Below, one piece after another: positions 28,621 to 37,986 of a stretch of 64,000 nucleotides of DNA (position 1 is its first letter; each line of letters opens with the position of its first letter). The stretch covers positions 1 to 64,000 of the forward strand of contig NZ_SPMY01000017.1 of assembly GCF_012939955.1 (NCBI RefSeq), written 5' to 3'. The position numbers and the translations under genes are program-made. Below the pieces are notes generated by a model. The model was not told where the DNA came from, searched no databases, and was given only the letters and a program-made list of their open reading frames with translations. The stretch is from Candidatus Accumulibacter phosphatis (GTDB lineage Bacteria; Pseudomonadota; Gammaproteobacteria; Burkholderiales; Rhodocyclaceae).

Positions 28621-29060
28621 CCGCGCACCGCCTCCGCCCAGCAGTTGGGCGTCTCGTAGAGGCGCACGCGCTCGAGGCGCAACTGATTGCCGTAGCTGTC
28701 GCGATAGACCGCGTCGAGAATCGTAAACGCTTGCTGGGCAAGGTTCTCGGCCGTCGGCACGCAATCGAGCAGTACGGTCTTGTGGTCGGGTAAGGAGTGC
28801 AGGAAGTCGACCACCACTTGGTCGTCTGCCCAGGCGAGAAAGGCATGATCCCAGAGGTCAACCAGATGCCGCATGGCCAGCGCCTTCACTTCGGAAAAAT
28901 CCATCACCATGCCGTTGGCCGGATCACCCGTCTGCTGAATGATCGCACCGCCAAGCGTGATCTCGAGCGCGTAGCGGTGACCGTGCAGGTGACGACACTG
29001 GCTCTTGTGGTCGGGAATGCGGTGGCCTGCGTCGAACTCCAGGCGGCGGGTGATAAGCAT
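28617..29060 (-). CDS. queD: 6-carboxytetrahydropterin synthase family protein (QueD)
   Basis: 147 residues. Zinc ligands and catalytic Cys are visible in FDAGHRI and CRHLHGHRY; the conserved PTAENLA and the Glu in LYETPNCWAE complete the active site. It would turn dihydroneopterin triphosphate into 6-carboxytetrahydropterin, the second step toward queuosine/7-deazaguanine. No other que gene is in the window. The stop codon lies within a repeat. A PTPS-like pterin enzyme of other role is less likely because the CxxxHGH motif is present. Confidence 0.93.
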   Translation of the reverse strand: MLITRRLEFDAGHRIPDHKSQCRHLHGHRYALEITLGGAIIQQTGDPANGMVMDFSEVKALAMRHLVDLWDHAFLAWADDQVVVDFLHSLPDHKTVLLDCVPTAENLAQQAFTILDAVYRDSYGNQLRLERVRLYETPNCWAEAVRG

Positions 29061-29182
29061 CTAAAAAAACGCGAAGAAAAGAGCCGCGATTATAGCACCG
29101 GCGAGCTCGCCCTCCGGGCATGAGAGCACCACCACGGTCGGCGTAAAACGTCCGCACCCGCGCCGCCAGCTGGCGCCGCCAC

Positions 29183-29620
29183 TCACTCGTGAACAGTGAT
29201 CGGCAGCGCTGCCATTTCCTTGTACAGCAGCGCCAGCGGCGGCTTGCGTGAAATGGTGATGATCCGCGTCCCCGGCGGGTAAATCAGATGATAAGTGAGG
29301 AACATGTAGGCATCACCAGGACCGAGCAGCAACTCGCGCAAGGCGGCGTAACCGGGATGCCCGAGAACATTCATCTCGGCGTATGTCCGCTGGTTGAGCC
29401 GTACGCAGCGTTCGCCAAGCTCGAGCTGGGGCTGCTGCGCGCTGAGCAGTTCGTGGGTCAGAAGGCGCCGAATGTCGGGCAGGACGACAACGCCGACACT
29501 GTCGGCGCCAAGCAGCCATTCGACCGCCCGGCCTTCGCCGCCGGGATCAGGCGCATGGTCACCAAAAGCCTGGCACCAGCGGGGAATAAAGGCCGAATAG
29601 CGGCGAATGCTTTTTTCCAT
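29183..29620 (-). CDS. Uncharacterised protein downstream of the CBS gene
   Basis: 145 residues from the ATG at 29620 (MEKSIRRYSAFIPRWCQAFG). Soluble, no signal peptide or helix long enough for membrane insertion; features include GPGDAYMFLTYHLIYPPGTR. I do not recognise the family. Its start lies 12 bases after the stop of the CBS gene, so it is likely the last gene of the DUF1538/PII-like/CBS operon and may take part in the same process. Confidence 0.65.
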   Translation of the reverse strand: MEKSIRRYSAFIPRWCQAFGDHAPDPGGEGRAVEWLLGADSVGVVVLPDIRRLLTHELLSAQQPQLELGERCVRLNQRTYAEMNVLGHPGYAALRELLLGPGDAYMFLTYHLIYPPGTRIITISRKPPLALLYKEMAALPITVHE

Positions 29621-29632
29621 GACTGGCAAACT

Positions 29633-30028
29633 CTAGGTTTCTTTTGCGGCCCGTTCGATGAGACTGCCGACGACATCGGTATCCGAGACGAAGCCCTGCA
29701 GATCATTGTTGTCGATGACCAGCACGCTCTTCACCGCGTACTGGATCATCAGCCGCGCCAGGTAGCGCACTTCCAGGTGTTGCGAAACCTGTAGCGCCGG
29801 CTTCTGCGCGATGTCATAGACGTTGAGCAGGTCGATGTCGCCATCGTCGGCAATGACCGCTCTGGCGACGTCGCGATAGGCGATCAAACCATAAGCATCA
29901 CCCGAGTGACGCTTCTCGACAACCAGCGATTTGACTCCGCGCTCCTTCATCATCATCAGCGCCTCGCGGACGGTAGCCAGCGGGTTGATGGTGATGACGC
30001 TTCTTTTCATGATTCCGGCAACCAGCAT
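29633..30028 (-). CDS. Tandem CBS-domain protein
   Basis: 131 residues consisting of two CBS motifs: IMKRSVITINPLATVREAL..MMKERGVKSLVV and KPALQVSQHLEVRYLARLM..AVKSVLVIDNNDLQGFVSDTDVV. Such pairs bind adenine nucleotides and report energy state. It lies 70 bases after the PII-like gene in the same direction as the DUF1538 membrane protein. A role in gating or sensing for that transporter is an inference from position. Confidence 0.9.
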   Translation of the reverse strand: MLVAGIMKRSVITINPLATVREALMMMKERGVKSLVVEKRHSGDAYGLIAYRDVARAVIADDGDIDLLNVYDIAQKPALQVSQHLEVRYLARLMIQYAVKSVLVIDNNDLQGFVSDTDVVGSLIERAAKET

Positions 30029-30098
30029 TGCTAGAACTCCTTCACTTGATGACCAGGGTCAGAAATCGAAAAACACCGGGGCCACGAGGCACAGCGAC

Positions 30099-30446
30099 TC
30101 ACAAGCCCTCTTCGACCTCACGGCGAAACAGCTTCATCTGCTCCAGCCCGATTCCGACGACGCTACCCAGCGCTATCGAAAAAGCCAGGCCGCCGCCGGG
30201 AAGATCGAGCTTCATCTGCAACTTGACCGCCCGCAGGATACGCATCGCCAGTTGCTGTTCAGTGACGCACAGCAGCAGGGACTCCTTGCGCTCCAGACCG
30301 AGGCCGAGAAAGGTCTTGCGTTCATTGTGCCGCAAGCCCTTGCCCTTGATGATCGTAAAGCCGGTCGCTCCGGCCTGCTGGAGCAGTTCAACCGCTCTGT
30401 TTTCGTCCTCGTCGGGAACGATCAACACGACAGCAGAGAATTTCAT
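30099..30446 (-). CDS. PII-like (GlnB-fold) small regulatory protein
   Basis: 115 residues from the ATG at 30446 (MKFSAVVLIVPDEDENRAVEL). The ferredoxin-like pattern with AVELLQQAGATGFTIIKGKGL and RKESLLLCV fits the PII superfamily, but the T-loop lacks the canonical uridylylated Tyr region and the sequence is not GlnB or GlnK. Its ATG overlaps the DUF1538 gene stop by 4 bases, as AmtB-GlnK pairs are coupled. It probably binds a nucleotide and regulates the membrane partner. Confidence 0.8.
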   Translation of the reverse strand: MKFSAVVLIVPDEDENRAVELLQQAGATGFTIIKGKGLRHNERKTFLGLGLERKESLLLCVTEQQLAMRILRAVKLQMKLDLPGGGLAFSIALGSVVGIGLEQMKLFRREVEEGL

Positions 30447-31945
30447 GAAGTTTGCTCCTTGACGGGTTTTCTTGACTTCTGCAGCAAGGTGGCGATGATG
30501 CCGTAGGACATGACAATAATCATCGGTGTTAATGAGGCGAAGGCAATCAGACCGAAGCCGTCGATCATCGGGTCCCGCCCCGGGGTGCGCTCGGCCAGCC
30601 CGACACCGAGTGCGGTGACCAGGGGCACGGTCACCGTCGACGTCGTCACGCCCCCGCAATCGAAGGCGATCGGAATGATAAAACGCGGCGCGAGCTTGGT
30701 CATGGCGATCACCAGCAGGTAACCGGGGATCAGCCAATAGGCAATCGGGGTCCCGTCTACGATGCGCGCACAGCCGACGACCAGGCCGAAGCCGACACCG
30801 ATGGAAACCAGAGAGCGCAGCCAAAAGCCCTTCAACTGGCCCAGGCTGACTTCGTCGGCCTTGATCGACAGCGCAATCAACGCCGGCTCGGCCATGGTCG
30901 TCGCGAAACCGATCAGAAAGCCGTAGAGATAGAGCACCCACATCGCCGCGCCGTCCTGCATCAGGCCACGGGTCATTTCGTCACCAAGCGGGAAGAGACC
31001 GATTTGCAGGCCTTCGTCGAACAGGTACAGGCCGACGGCGACGAAGAGCATGCCGACTGCCAGACCCTTGGGGTCGGCAAGCGGCCGCCGCAGAACGACA
31101 AAGCTCGCAAACAGGACCACGGCGATGATCGGCAAGAGGTTCTTGACCATGTTCAGAAAGCTGAGGAGCATCTCCACGGGGCCGAAGTGATGCCCGTCCA
31201 TGGTGGGCATGATCAACACTGCGGTGCCGGCTGTAGCAGGGACAAAAAAGAGGATGCCGTAGAGCTGAATGATGATCATCGGCGCCAGCGCACCGAAAGC
31301 GATCAGACCGAAGCCATCGAGCATTGGATTGCGGCCACGAATGGTCGCCGCCAGGCCCACACCCATGGCAGTCAGCAGCGGCGCAGTGACCGTGGAAGCG
31401 ACGACGCCGCCCGAATCGAAGGCCAGGCCGACCAGCTCCGGAGGCGAAAGCGCAGTCAGGCCAACGACGATCAGATAGCCCGGAATCAGGTAGAGAGCGA
31501 TCGGATGGCCGAGCACGATGCGCCAGACGCCAACCATGATCGCCAGGCCGACGGCGAGGGCAGCCACCATGCGCAGGGTCGTTGCCCCCATGCTCCCGCC
31601 GGAAACTGCCTCAGCTTTGTAGGCCACGGCCATCAGTGCCGGCTCGGCGGCGACCGAAGCAAAGCTGATGCAAAAGGCAAAAGCCATTAGCCACAGAAAG
31701 GAGCCGCGGCGGGCAAAATCGAATGCCATCGTCTCACCGGCCGGAAAAATCGCGGCGTCCAGCCCTTTGACAAACAGTGCCAGTCCGATGAGGACCGCGG
31801 CAAATCCACCGACCAGAGCACCCAGGCTGTCGGGCATGCGCTGGATGAAAAACCACTGGAAGATGGCGACAACGATCAGCGTCGGCGCCAGGTCTCGCGC
31901 AGCTTCTTGCAGGAGTTCCCGGATCAGGCGTAGCAGCGACCCCAT
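30443..31945 (-). CDS. DUF1538 membrane protein (duplicated, probable transporter)
   Basis: 500 residues with about 12-14 helices arranged as two homologous halves: GLIAFGALAPMIIIQLYGI and GLIAFASLTPMIIVMSYGI, LAFDSGGVVASTVTAPLLTA and IAFDCGGVTTSTVTVPLVTA, and AEPALMAVAYKA and AEPALIALSIKA. The pseudo-twofold repeat and conserved small/polar residues suggest a transport path. The family is a DUF with no established substrate. It heads an operon with PII-like and CBS regulators, so a nucleotide-controlled ion or metabolite transporter is a reasonable inference. Confidence 0.85.
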   Translation of the reverse strand: MGSLLRLIRELLQEAARDLAPTLIVVAIFQWFFIQRMPDSLGALVGGFAAVLIGLALFVKGLDAAIFPAGETMAFDFARRGSFLWLMAFAFCISFASVAAEPALMAVAYKAEAVSGGSMGATTLRMVAALAVGLAIMVGVWRIVLGHPIALYLIPGYLIVVGLTALSPPELVGLAFDSGGVVASTVTAPLLTAMGVGLAATIRGRNPMLDGFGLIAFGALAPMIIIQLYGILFFVPATAGTAVLIMPTMDGHHFGPVEMLLSFLNMVKNLLPIIAVVLFASFVVLRRPLADPKGLAVGMLFVAVGLYLFDEGLQIGLFPLGDEMTRGLMQDGAAMWVLYLYGFLIGFATTMAEPALIALSIKADEVSLGQLKGFWLRSLVSIGVGFGLVVGCARIVDGTPIAYWLIPGYLLVIAMTKLAPRFIIPIAFDCGGVTTSTVTVPLVTALGVGLAERTPGRDPMIDGFGLIAFASLTPMIIVMSYGIIATLLQKSRKPVKEQTS

Positions 31946-32346
31946 GCGCGCTAGGTCGCCGCAACCGCCGGCAGCGGGCGGCTCGGCAGTGGCGAGAGGG
32001 GACGACGTGCTTGGCTCATCGGCTCAAAATAAAAGAAAAAAAAAGCTGTGCGGGCTATCGTCGTCATAGAGGCAGATGATGCCGCAGATCGCTCCACACG
32101 GCAAGGCTGTCGGCATGAAAAGACGAACGCGGAGGCCGAGTTCATGGGTGCGAACGCAAAACGGCTGTGCCACCAAGCTCAATGCAAAGGACATGCAGCC
32201 GCGCAGCGCGGCGAAGCGCAGTACAGCGAAGCCCGTGCGGCGGCAAATCGCCTGCGCAAGCGGAGCGCAGGCCGACCCCAAAGGCGAGCCGGCCAGCAGA
32301 GAAGAAGCTCGGCAGCCCGCCGCCTCACCTCGTCAGGCCGACCAAC
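31946..32346. other. Gene-free interval between CoA-transferase 3' end and DUF1538 operon
   Basis: 401 bases. It must contain the promoter of the leftward DUF1538 operon, probably in the AT-richer stretch around 32030-32045 (a run of A with a single break). The rest is GC-rich, with several GCGAAGCGCAG-like partial repeats, and holds no convincing ORF. Confidence 0.4.
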
Positions 32347-34351
32347 TCATGGCCCGCGGAAATGCCCTTGTGCCTCGGCCTCACTGGCGAAGACCTGCGC
32401 TGCCACTTGCCGCTTCTCGAACTCCTCGGCCAGTTTCATGCGCAGGAAAGTGCTCGAGGTGTAGCGGGTGACATCGTGGTAGTGACGATCCATCAGATCC
32501 TTGACCATAGCGATGTAGGGGTCGACCAGTTCCGGCAAAATCGAGAAGCGGTCGTAATTGACGATCGTCTTGACCTTGTGAGCGAGCGGTGCCAACTGCT
32601 TTTCGACAGCTTGCCGAATCTCCTCGATCTCCGCTGCGCTGCGTACGCTCAAGCCGGAAAAATCGATGAAAAACAGGTTCTTGTTGGCGTCATACGAGAG
32701 GCGCTCGCTCATCGGCATGGCCAGCAATTCCTGGCGCAGCTGCATCGGGTCGTCGCTGAAAATGCGCGCCTCCATCAGCGCCGGAGCCCCGCGCATCACC
32801 GGCGTGAAGTCCATCCGGTCGAGAATGTCCTTCTGCAAGTCCACCCCCGGCGCGATCTCGACCAGTTCGAGTCCTTCGGCACAGAGGCGAAAAAACGCAA
32901 CGCTCGGTGATGTAGAGCACTGGCTTGTTCCACTTGACAGCCTGCTCGCCGCTGAAAGTGCGGTGTTCGACGGCAGCGACGAATTTCTTCGCCTTGCCGT
33001 CTTCGAGAATGCGCAGTTTGCCGTCTTCGACCATCACGTCCAGTGTACCCGCCGTAAAGGTGCCGACGAAAACCACTTTCTTGGCGTTCTGCGAGATGTC
33101 GATGAAGCCACCGGCGCCGGCCAGACGTGGACCAAACTTGGAAACATTAAGGTTGCCTTCGCGGTCAGCCTGGGCCAGGCCCAGGAAAGCGATATCAATG
33201 CCACCGCCATTATAGAAATCGAACTGGCTGGGCTGATCGATAATCGCCTGGGCATTGACGGCCGCACCGAAGCTGAGCCCACCGGCCGGGATGCCGCCGA
33301 TAACACCGGGCTCGGCGGTCAACGTCAGCAGGTCGATGACCTGCTCCTCGGCGGCAACATTGGCCACCCCCTCGGGCATGCCAATACCCAGGTTCACCAC
33401 CGCGTTGGTGCGCAGTTCGAGCGCTGCGCGCCGGGCAATGATCTTGCGCTCGCTCATCGGCATGGTCTCTATGGCCGACATCGGCACTTTGATCTCGCCA
33501 GCGAAAGCCGCACTGTACTGCTCGACAAAGGTCTGCATGTGGTACTCGGGCTTTTCGGCGACCACCACGCAGTCAACCAGAATACCGGGGATCTTCACCT
33601 GACGCGGGTTCAAGGTGCCGCGCTCGGCAATACGCTCGACCTGCACGATGACAATGCCGCCCGAGTTCCTGGCGGCCATGGCAATGGCCTGCGCTTCCAG
33701 CGTCAGCGCCTCACGTTCCATGGTGACGTTGCCGTCAGGGTCGGCAGTGGTGCCGCGAATGATTCCGACGTGGATCGGAAAGCACTTGTAAAACAGGTAT
33801 TCCTCGCCATCGATCTCCATCAGGCGGACGATGTCAACAACCGTCTTCTCGTTCAGCTTGCCGCCGCCAAAACGCGGGTCGACAAAAGTGCCGAGTCCGA
33901 CACGGGTGATCGTTCCCGGCTTGCCTGCCGCGATGTCGCGGAACATGTGCGTAATCACACCCTGTGGCAGGTTATAGGCCTCAATACTATTGGAGACCGC
34001 AAGTCGCTGCATTTTGGGAACCAGGCCCCAGTGACCACCGACAACACGCTTCAGCAAGCCATGATGGCCGAAGTGATTGAGGCCGCGCTCCTTACCGTCG
34101 CCCTGCCCGGCGGCATAGAACAGCGTCAGATCACGTGGGCTGCCGAGGCCGGAAGCGTCGCTTTCGGCCGCCTCGAGAAAGCGCTGCTCGAGAGCCACGG
34201 CAATGTTCTCGGCAAAACCGATGCCGACGAAGCCGCCGGTGGCGACGGTATCGCCGTCATTGATGAGACCCACCGCGGCGCGGGCCGAAACAACCTTGCC
34301 GGTATCGGAAACGCGCAGCGAGGCGGCCATGGGGTGACGATCAAGCGACAT
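32347..34351 (-). pseudogene. Propionate/acetate CoA-transferase (Pct/YdiF type), frameshifted
   Basis: The first frame (34351 to about 32896) and a second frame (about 32889 to 32347) together make one ~667-residue CoA-transferase. It has [45 protein letters not shown] and the catalytic Glu in [12 protein letters not shown]. The first frame ends ...YITERCVFS and the second resumes [15 protein letters not shown]. The shift falls in six A at 32890-32895; five would restore the frame. It would swap CoA among short acyl acids. True loss, sequencing slip or slippage cannot be told apart here. Confidence 0.88.
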
Positions 34352-34449
34352 GCGCTTCTCCTATGCTGGATGAGGTTGGCCGGCGATTGCAGCAAAGCCG
34401 GCGAGGAAAATGGTGATAGTACGACACGTTGCGGCCCACATCGGGTCGC

Positions 34450-35049
34450 TCAGAAAGGCATTTCGGGAACAAGCGGGCCAAGATCATCTTCTCGCCCGAC
34501 GTCACGTACCAGCCTGGCGGCGAGTTTGGCGTCAAAATTGACCAGACGTTCGACGACCTCCGCGACCTGTTGCGGACACGCCGCGTGATGACAGGCCATT
34601 CCCCACAGGTAGTAAGCCTCGGCATGCATCGGTTGCAGTTCGACCGCGTGCGCAAACGCTTCGGCCGCTGCGGCGTGTTCGCCGAGACGAGCATGCGCCA
34701 GCCCGCTTCCGTACCACGCACGATCGAGCGCCGGCTTGCGGCGCAGCGCCGCGGAGAACGCAGCAATTGCCGCGCGCGAAGAGCCCGCCTGCTCAAGGAC
34801 GAAACCATGGTTGTAATGCAGCTCAGCATCGTCAGGCGCCAGGCGCAGACATTCGACAAACCATTTGTCGGCCGCCGCGTAACGCTTGCTCTCGGCCGCG
34901 ATAAACGCCAGATGACGTGCCGACGGCAGGTCGTCGGGCTGCAAACGATGGGCGACCAGATACTGGGCAAAGGCTTTTTCGTCGCGCCCGCAGAGGCGCC
35001 ACAGCCAGGCCCGGGCATAATGTCGCCGATACTCAAAATTAACGCTCAT
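34450..35049 (-). CDS. TPR-repeat protein
   Basis: 199 residues from the ATG at 35049. TPR units are visible at DAELHYNHGFVLEQAGSSRA, DRAWYGSGLAHARLGEHAAA and AEAYYLWGMACHHA. The N-terminus (YRRHYARAWLWRLCGRDEKA) also looks TPR-like. No catalytic domain. Its start codon lies in the first bases of an R2 repeat copy, so its 5' signals are repeat-derived. It lies 98 bases upstream of the CoA-transferase in the same direction. Confidence 0.8.
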   Translation of the reverse strand: MSVNFEYRRHYARAWLWRLCGRDEKAFAQYLVAHRLQPDDLPSARHLAFIAAESKRYAAADKWFVECLRLAPDDAELHYNHGFVLEQAGSSRAAIAAFSAALRRKPALDRAWYGSGLAHARLGEHAAAAEAFAHAVELQPMHAEAYYLWGMACHHAACPQQVAEVVERLVNFDAKLAARLVRDVGREDDLGPLVPEMPF

Positions 35050-35175
35050 GACAGTCGAGATCCCTGGACCATGAAAGTCATGATCGTCCCCCTCTTCACT
35101 TGCCGTACGCCGTCCCTTCTCCCGCAGGGTGGAGAGGGGGAATTCGTGAGTCGCTTGCGCGACTTTCACATTAAT
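35047..35175 (+). repeat. Intergenic repeat R2, copy 2
   Basis: Contains GTCGAGATCCCTGGACCATG and AAAGTCATGAtCG at the left, CCCTTCTCCCGCAGGG in the middle and GTGAGTCGC-ttgc-GCGACT-TTCACATTAA at the right. This is the same order as at 28424 and 45043. It separates the TPR gene (-) from the small membrane protein (+), so it fills the divergent promoter interval. Confidence 0.8.
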
Positions 35176-35222
35176 CTGCAGACACCACCGCAGCAAGACC
35201 GAGTGGATAGCGCGAAATTACC

Positions 35223-35528
35223 ATGAGCCACCCCGATCTGTTTGTCGTCTCCATCTTGCGTGCCCTGGTCGAGGTCGCCCTGCTCTCGCTGCTCGGGCAA
35301 GGTGCAGTCGCACTTCTCGCTGGCGCCAGACGTGCCAGCAACCCGATCTATCGGCTGTTCGAGGTCGTCACCCGACCGGTTCTTGGCGTCTGCCGCCGGC
35401 TAACACCGAAAGTGGTCATCGACCGGCACCTCCCCTTCGTTGCCTTTTTCCTGAGCTTCTGGCTGTGGATCGTGCTCGCCTACGTCAAGCGCATGCTCTG
35501 CGAGCTGCACGGCCTGAGTGCTTGCTGA
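35223..35528 (+). CDS. Small membrane protein, unknown
   Basis: 101 residues with two hydrophobic stretches, ALVEVALLSLLGQGAVALLAG near the N-terminus and LPFVAFFLSFWLWIVLAYV near the C-terminus. A basic linker (RLFEVVTRPVLGVCRRLTPK) lies between. I do not recognise a named family with confidence; it is only loosely YggT-like. Palindromic element C follows 15 bases after its stop. Confidence 0.7.
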   Translation: MSHPDLFVVSILRALVEVALLSLLGQGAVALLAGARRASNPIYRLFEVVTRPVLGVCRRLTPKVVIDRHLPFVAFFLSFWLWIVLAYVKRMLCELHGLSAC

Positions 35529-35542
35529 AGTGCCAAAGACCA

Positions 35543-35701
35543 AGGCGATTTCTGTCAAATAACATACCATCTTGCTTGTCTTTGCGCCCGTCTTCTGTGT
35601 TACGACAACAGTTACATAGTGCGACTATGCGCCTGTTGTCACGCCTTGAAACCGACCGAAAATCCGGCGCAATCTGGTACGTTCTTTTCCGGCAATCGCC
35701 T
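35543..35701 (+). repeat. 159-bp palindromic element, copy C
   Basis: AGGCGATT (35543-35550) to AATCGCCT (35694-35701), the same length and internal order as copies A and B. Several differences fall at unpaired or edge positions (for example CATAGT-gcg-ACTATG at the tip). It fills the gap between two convergent genes, 15 bases after one stop and 32 before the other. Confidence 0.88.
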
Positions 35702-35732
35702 GAAGAGTCGCGTGCCAGGAGTCAAAACCGCC

Positions 35733-36560
35733 TCAGTTGGTCCACACCGGCTGGCTCAAACGCCGCCGCAGGTCATCGGGTATCGGCTCGATCTTCAGAC
35801 GGTTGTATTGGTCGGCAATGCGCTGATAGGTGCCGTCCGCCTTCACTTCCTCAAGGGCCTTTTGCCATTTCTGCACTTCCGCGTCGGGCAGGTCTTTCGA
35901 GCCGGCGAGGTAGATCCCGCTCTCGCGCACGATCTCGCCGAAGTTGAGCGCGTCGAGGTTGCCGCCGACCTCGCGCATGCCGTAGATGATCATCAGCCGC
36001 GGTGCGAGCCAGGCGTCGATTCGCCGTTGCTGCATCTGGCGCGCGTTCATCCACTCCTCATGATGGGGCCGGATACGCTTGAAGCCGCGCTCTTCGAGCA
36101 GCGCTTCGGCGCCAGAGTTGCTGAGCACGCCGATTGGGCGATCCTTGACCTTGTCGAGGCTAGCCACGTCGATGCCGGCGCCGCCGACGACAACCAGATC
36201 GTCGGTGTAGAGCTTTGCCAGCCAGCTGTACTTGTCTTCCCGCTCGGGACTGCGGGTCAGGGCCAGGATGCCGATGTTCGGCTGCGTCTGAGCGATGCGC
36301 TGCGCTGCGTCCCAGGGCATGAACTCGATGACGCCGCTGTGGCCGGCGCGCTTGGCCATCTCGCTCACCAGCTCATAAACGAAGCCTTGCTTGACGCCAG
36401 GCGTCTCGGTAACGCTGACTGGCGGGATCTGAAAAGTGTAGGGCGGAAGCTCTGCAGCCAGCAAACGCAGCTCGTCCGCCCTCGCCACCGCCTGCGCTTG
36501 CACGCCGGAGTGCGGCGCCAGGGCAAACAGGGCGGCAAGGAAAACGAAAAGAATGCGCAC
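35733..36560 (-). CDS. SBP_bac_3 periplasmic binding protein linked to a GntP-like permease
   Basis: 275 residues from a GTG at 36560; AGGAG seven bases upstream decides this start over the longer ATG frame. Signal peptide: ILFVFLAALFALAPHSGVQA. The mature part follows the amino-acid-binding fold (ELPPYTFQIPP, VYELVSEMAKRAG, IGVLSNSGAEALLEERGF). It starts 11 bases after the end of the GntP-like gene. No ABC permease or ATPase is nearby, so its partner is unclear. It could serve as a sensor or as an auxiliary binding protein. Confidence 0.88.
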   Translation of the reverse strand: MRILFVFLAALFALAPHSGVQAQAVARADELRLLAAELPPYTFQIPPVSVTETPGVKQGFVYELVSEMAKRAGHSGVIEFMPWDAAQRIAQTQPNIGILALTRSPEREDKYSWLAKLYTDDLVVVGGAGIDVASLDKVKDRPIGVLSNSGAEALLEERGFKRIRPHHEEWMNARQMQQRRIDAWLAPRLMIIYGMREVGGNLDALNFGEIVRESGIYLAGSKDLPDAEVQKWQKALEEVKADGTYQRIADQYNRLKIEPIPDDLRRRLSQPVWTN

Positions 36561-36571
36561 GTGCGTTCTCC

Positions 36572-37986
36572 TCAAAAAGTGCCGAACATGCCGTCGAGAA
36601 TGATCACCAGAATCATCGCGATCAGCGGGAAAGCAACGGCGACCATGAAGATGTCGAAATACGACTGCTTGTGGTTCAGCCTGCAAATGGCCAGCAGGGT
36701 GATCACCGCGCCGTTGTGCGCGGCAACGCGTCGAGGCCTCCGGAAGCGAGCGCGGCAACGCGGTGCAGGATTTGCGGGGAGATGCCGGCCGCCTGCGCCA
36801 GCTCAAGGTAGGTCTGCCCGACCGCCTGCAGCGCGATGCTCATGCCACCGGAAGCCGATCCGGTAATGCCGGCGAGCACGTTGACCACGATCGCCAGCCC
36901 GATTATCGGATTGTCGGTGAGCGACATCAGCCAGTCCCTGATGATCAGGAACGACGCCAGGCTGGCGATCACCCCGCCGTAGGCGACCTCGGAACCGACG
37001 TTGAGAATCGGCAGCATCGAACCGAGCGCGCCATCGGTCAGCGATTGGCGAACGTTGCTGAAACGCTTCCAGGTCAAGGCAATCAGCACCATGCACGCGA
37101 TCAGCATTGCGAGAATGATCGCCCAGGTGCCGCCGACAGCGGAAACCGTCGTCTTGCCGTACTTCGGCAGCGCCAGGTAGTCGGTGTCCATGGCCGGGAT
37201 AACGTACTTGCTGAAAATGAAGTTGAGTACCAAGACCAGAATAACCGGGATGATCGCCACGCCGAACGACGGCATGTCACCGGCGGGTGTCGACGTTGGC
37301 TCACCCGCGACGGCCGCCGGCTCGTCTTCACCGTAGCCTTCGCCGGCATTGCGCGCGCGCCGCGCACGCATCATCAGCCAGGCGCTGCCGCAGCCGAACA
37401 TTAGCAGCCCGGCGATGACACCCAATCCCGGCGCGGCGAAGGCGTCGGTATGAAAATACGGCATCGGGATGGCGTTCTGGATCGCCGGCGAACCGGGCAA
37501 TGCCGACATCGTAAAGGTGAATGAGCCAAGGGCGATGGCCGCCGGGATCAGTCGCTTGGGCAGGTTGCCTTCACGGAACATCTGAATGGCGACCGGGAAC
37601 ACCGCGAAAGCAACGACGAAAAGCGAGACGCCGCCATAGGTGAGGACGCCGCAGGCGAGGATGATGGCGATGATCGCCCGTTCCTTGCCGGTCCACTCGA
37701 CGATCTTGTGGGCGATGGTCCGTGCGCAACCGGAGTCATCCATCAGCTTGCCGAAGACCGCGCCGAGCAGGAACAGCGGGAAGAACTTGATCAGGTAATT
37801 GCCCAGTGCGGGCATGAAGACCTGCGTGTAGGTGGCGATGATCGGCGCATCAAGCCCGCCGAAGAGCAGCCCGACCATGGCACAGATCGGCGCAATGATG
37901 ATCACGTTCCAGCCGCGATAGGCGAGAACGATCAGCAGCACCAGCGATAGTACAATCCCCAGGATACCGAACACAGGCACCTCCAT
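36572..37986 (-). pseudogene. GntP-family permease, frameshift near the 3' end
   Basis: The first frame gives 427 residues of a gluconate/citrate-type permease (GNYLIKFFPLFLLGAVFGKLM, TYGGVSLFVVAFAVFPVA, ALPGSPAIQNAIPMPYF, GITGSASGGMSIAL) and ends GGLDALPRTTAR. Shifting frame near 36716-36724 restores HNGAVITLLAICRLNHKQ and a final helix ending at a stop at 36572. Two extra bases in CCGCGCACAACGG, or one missing, explain it. It imports a carboxylate or sugar acid by H+ symport if functional. Loss of the last helix would probably inactivate it. Confidence 0.85.
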
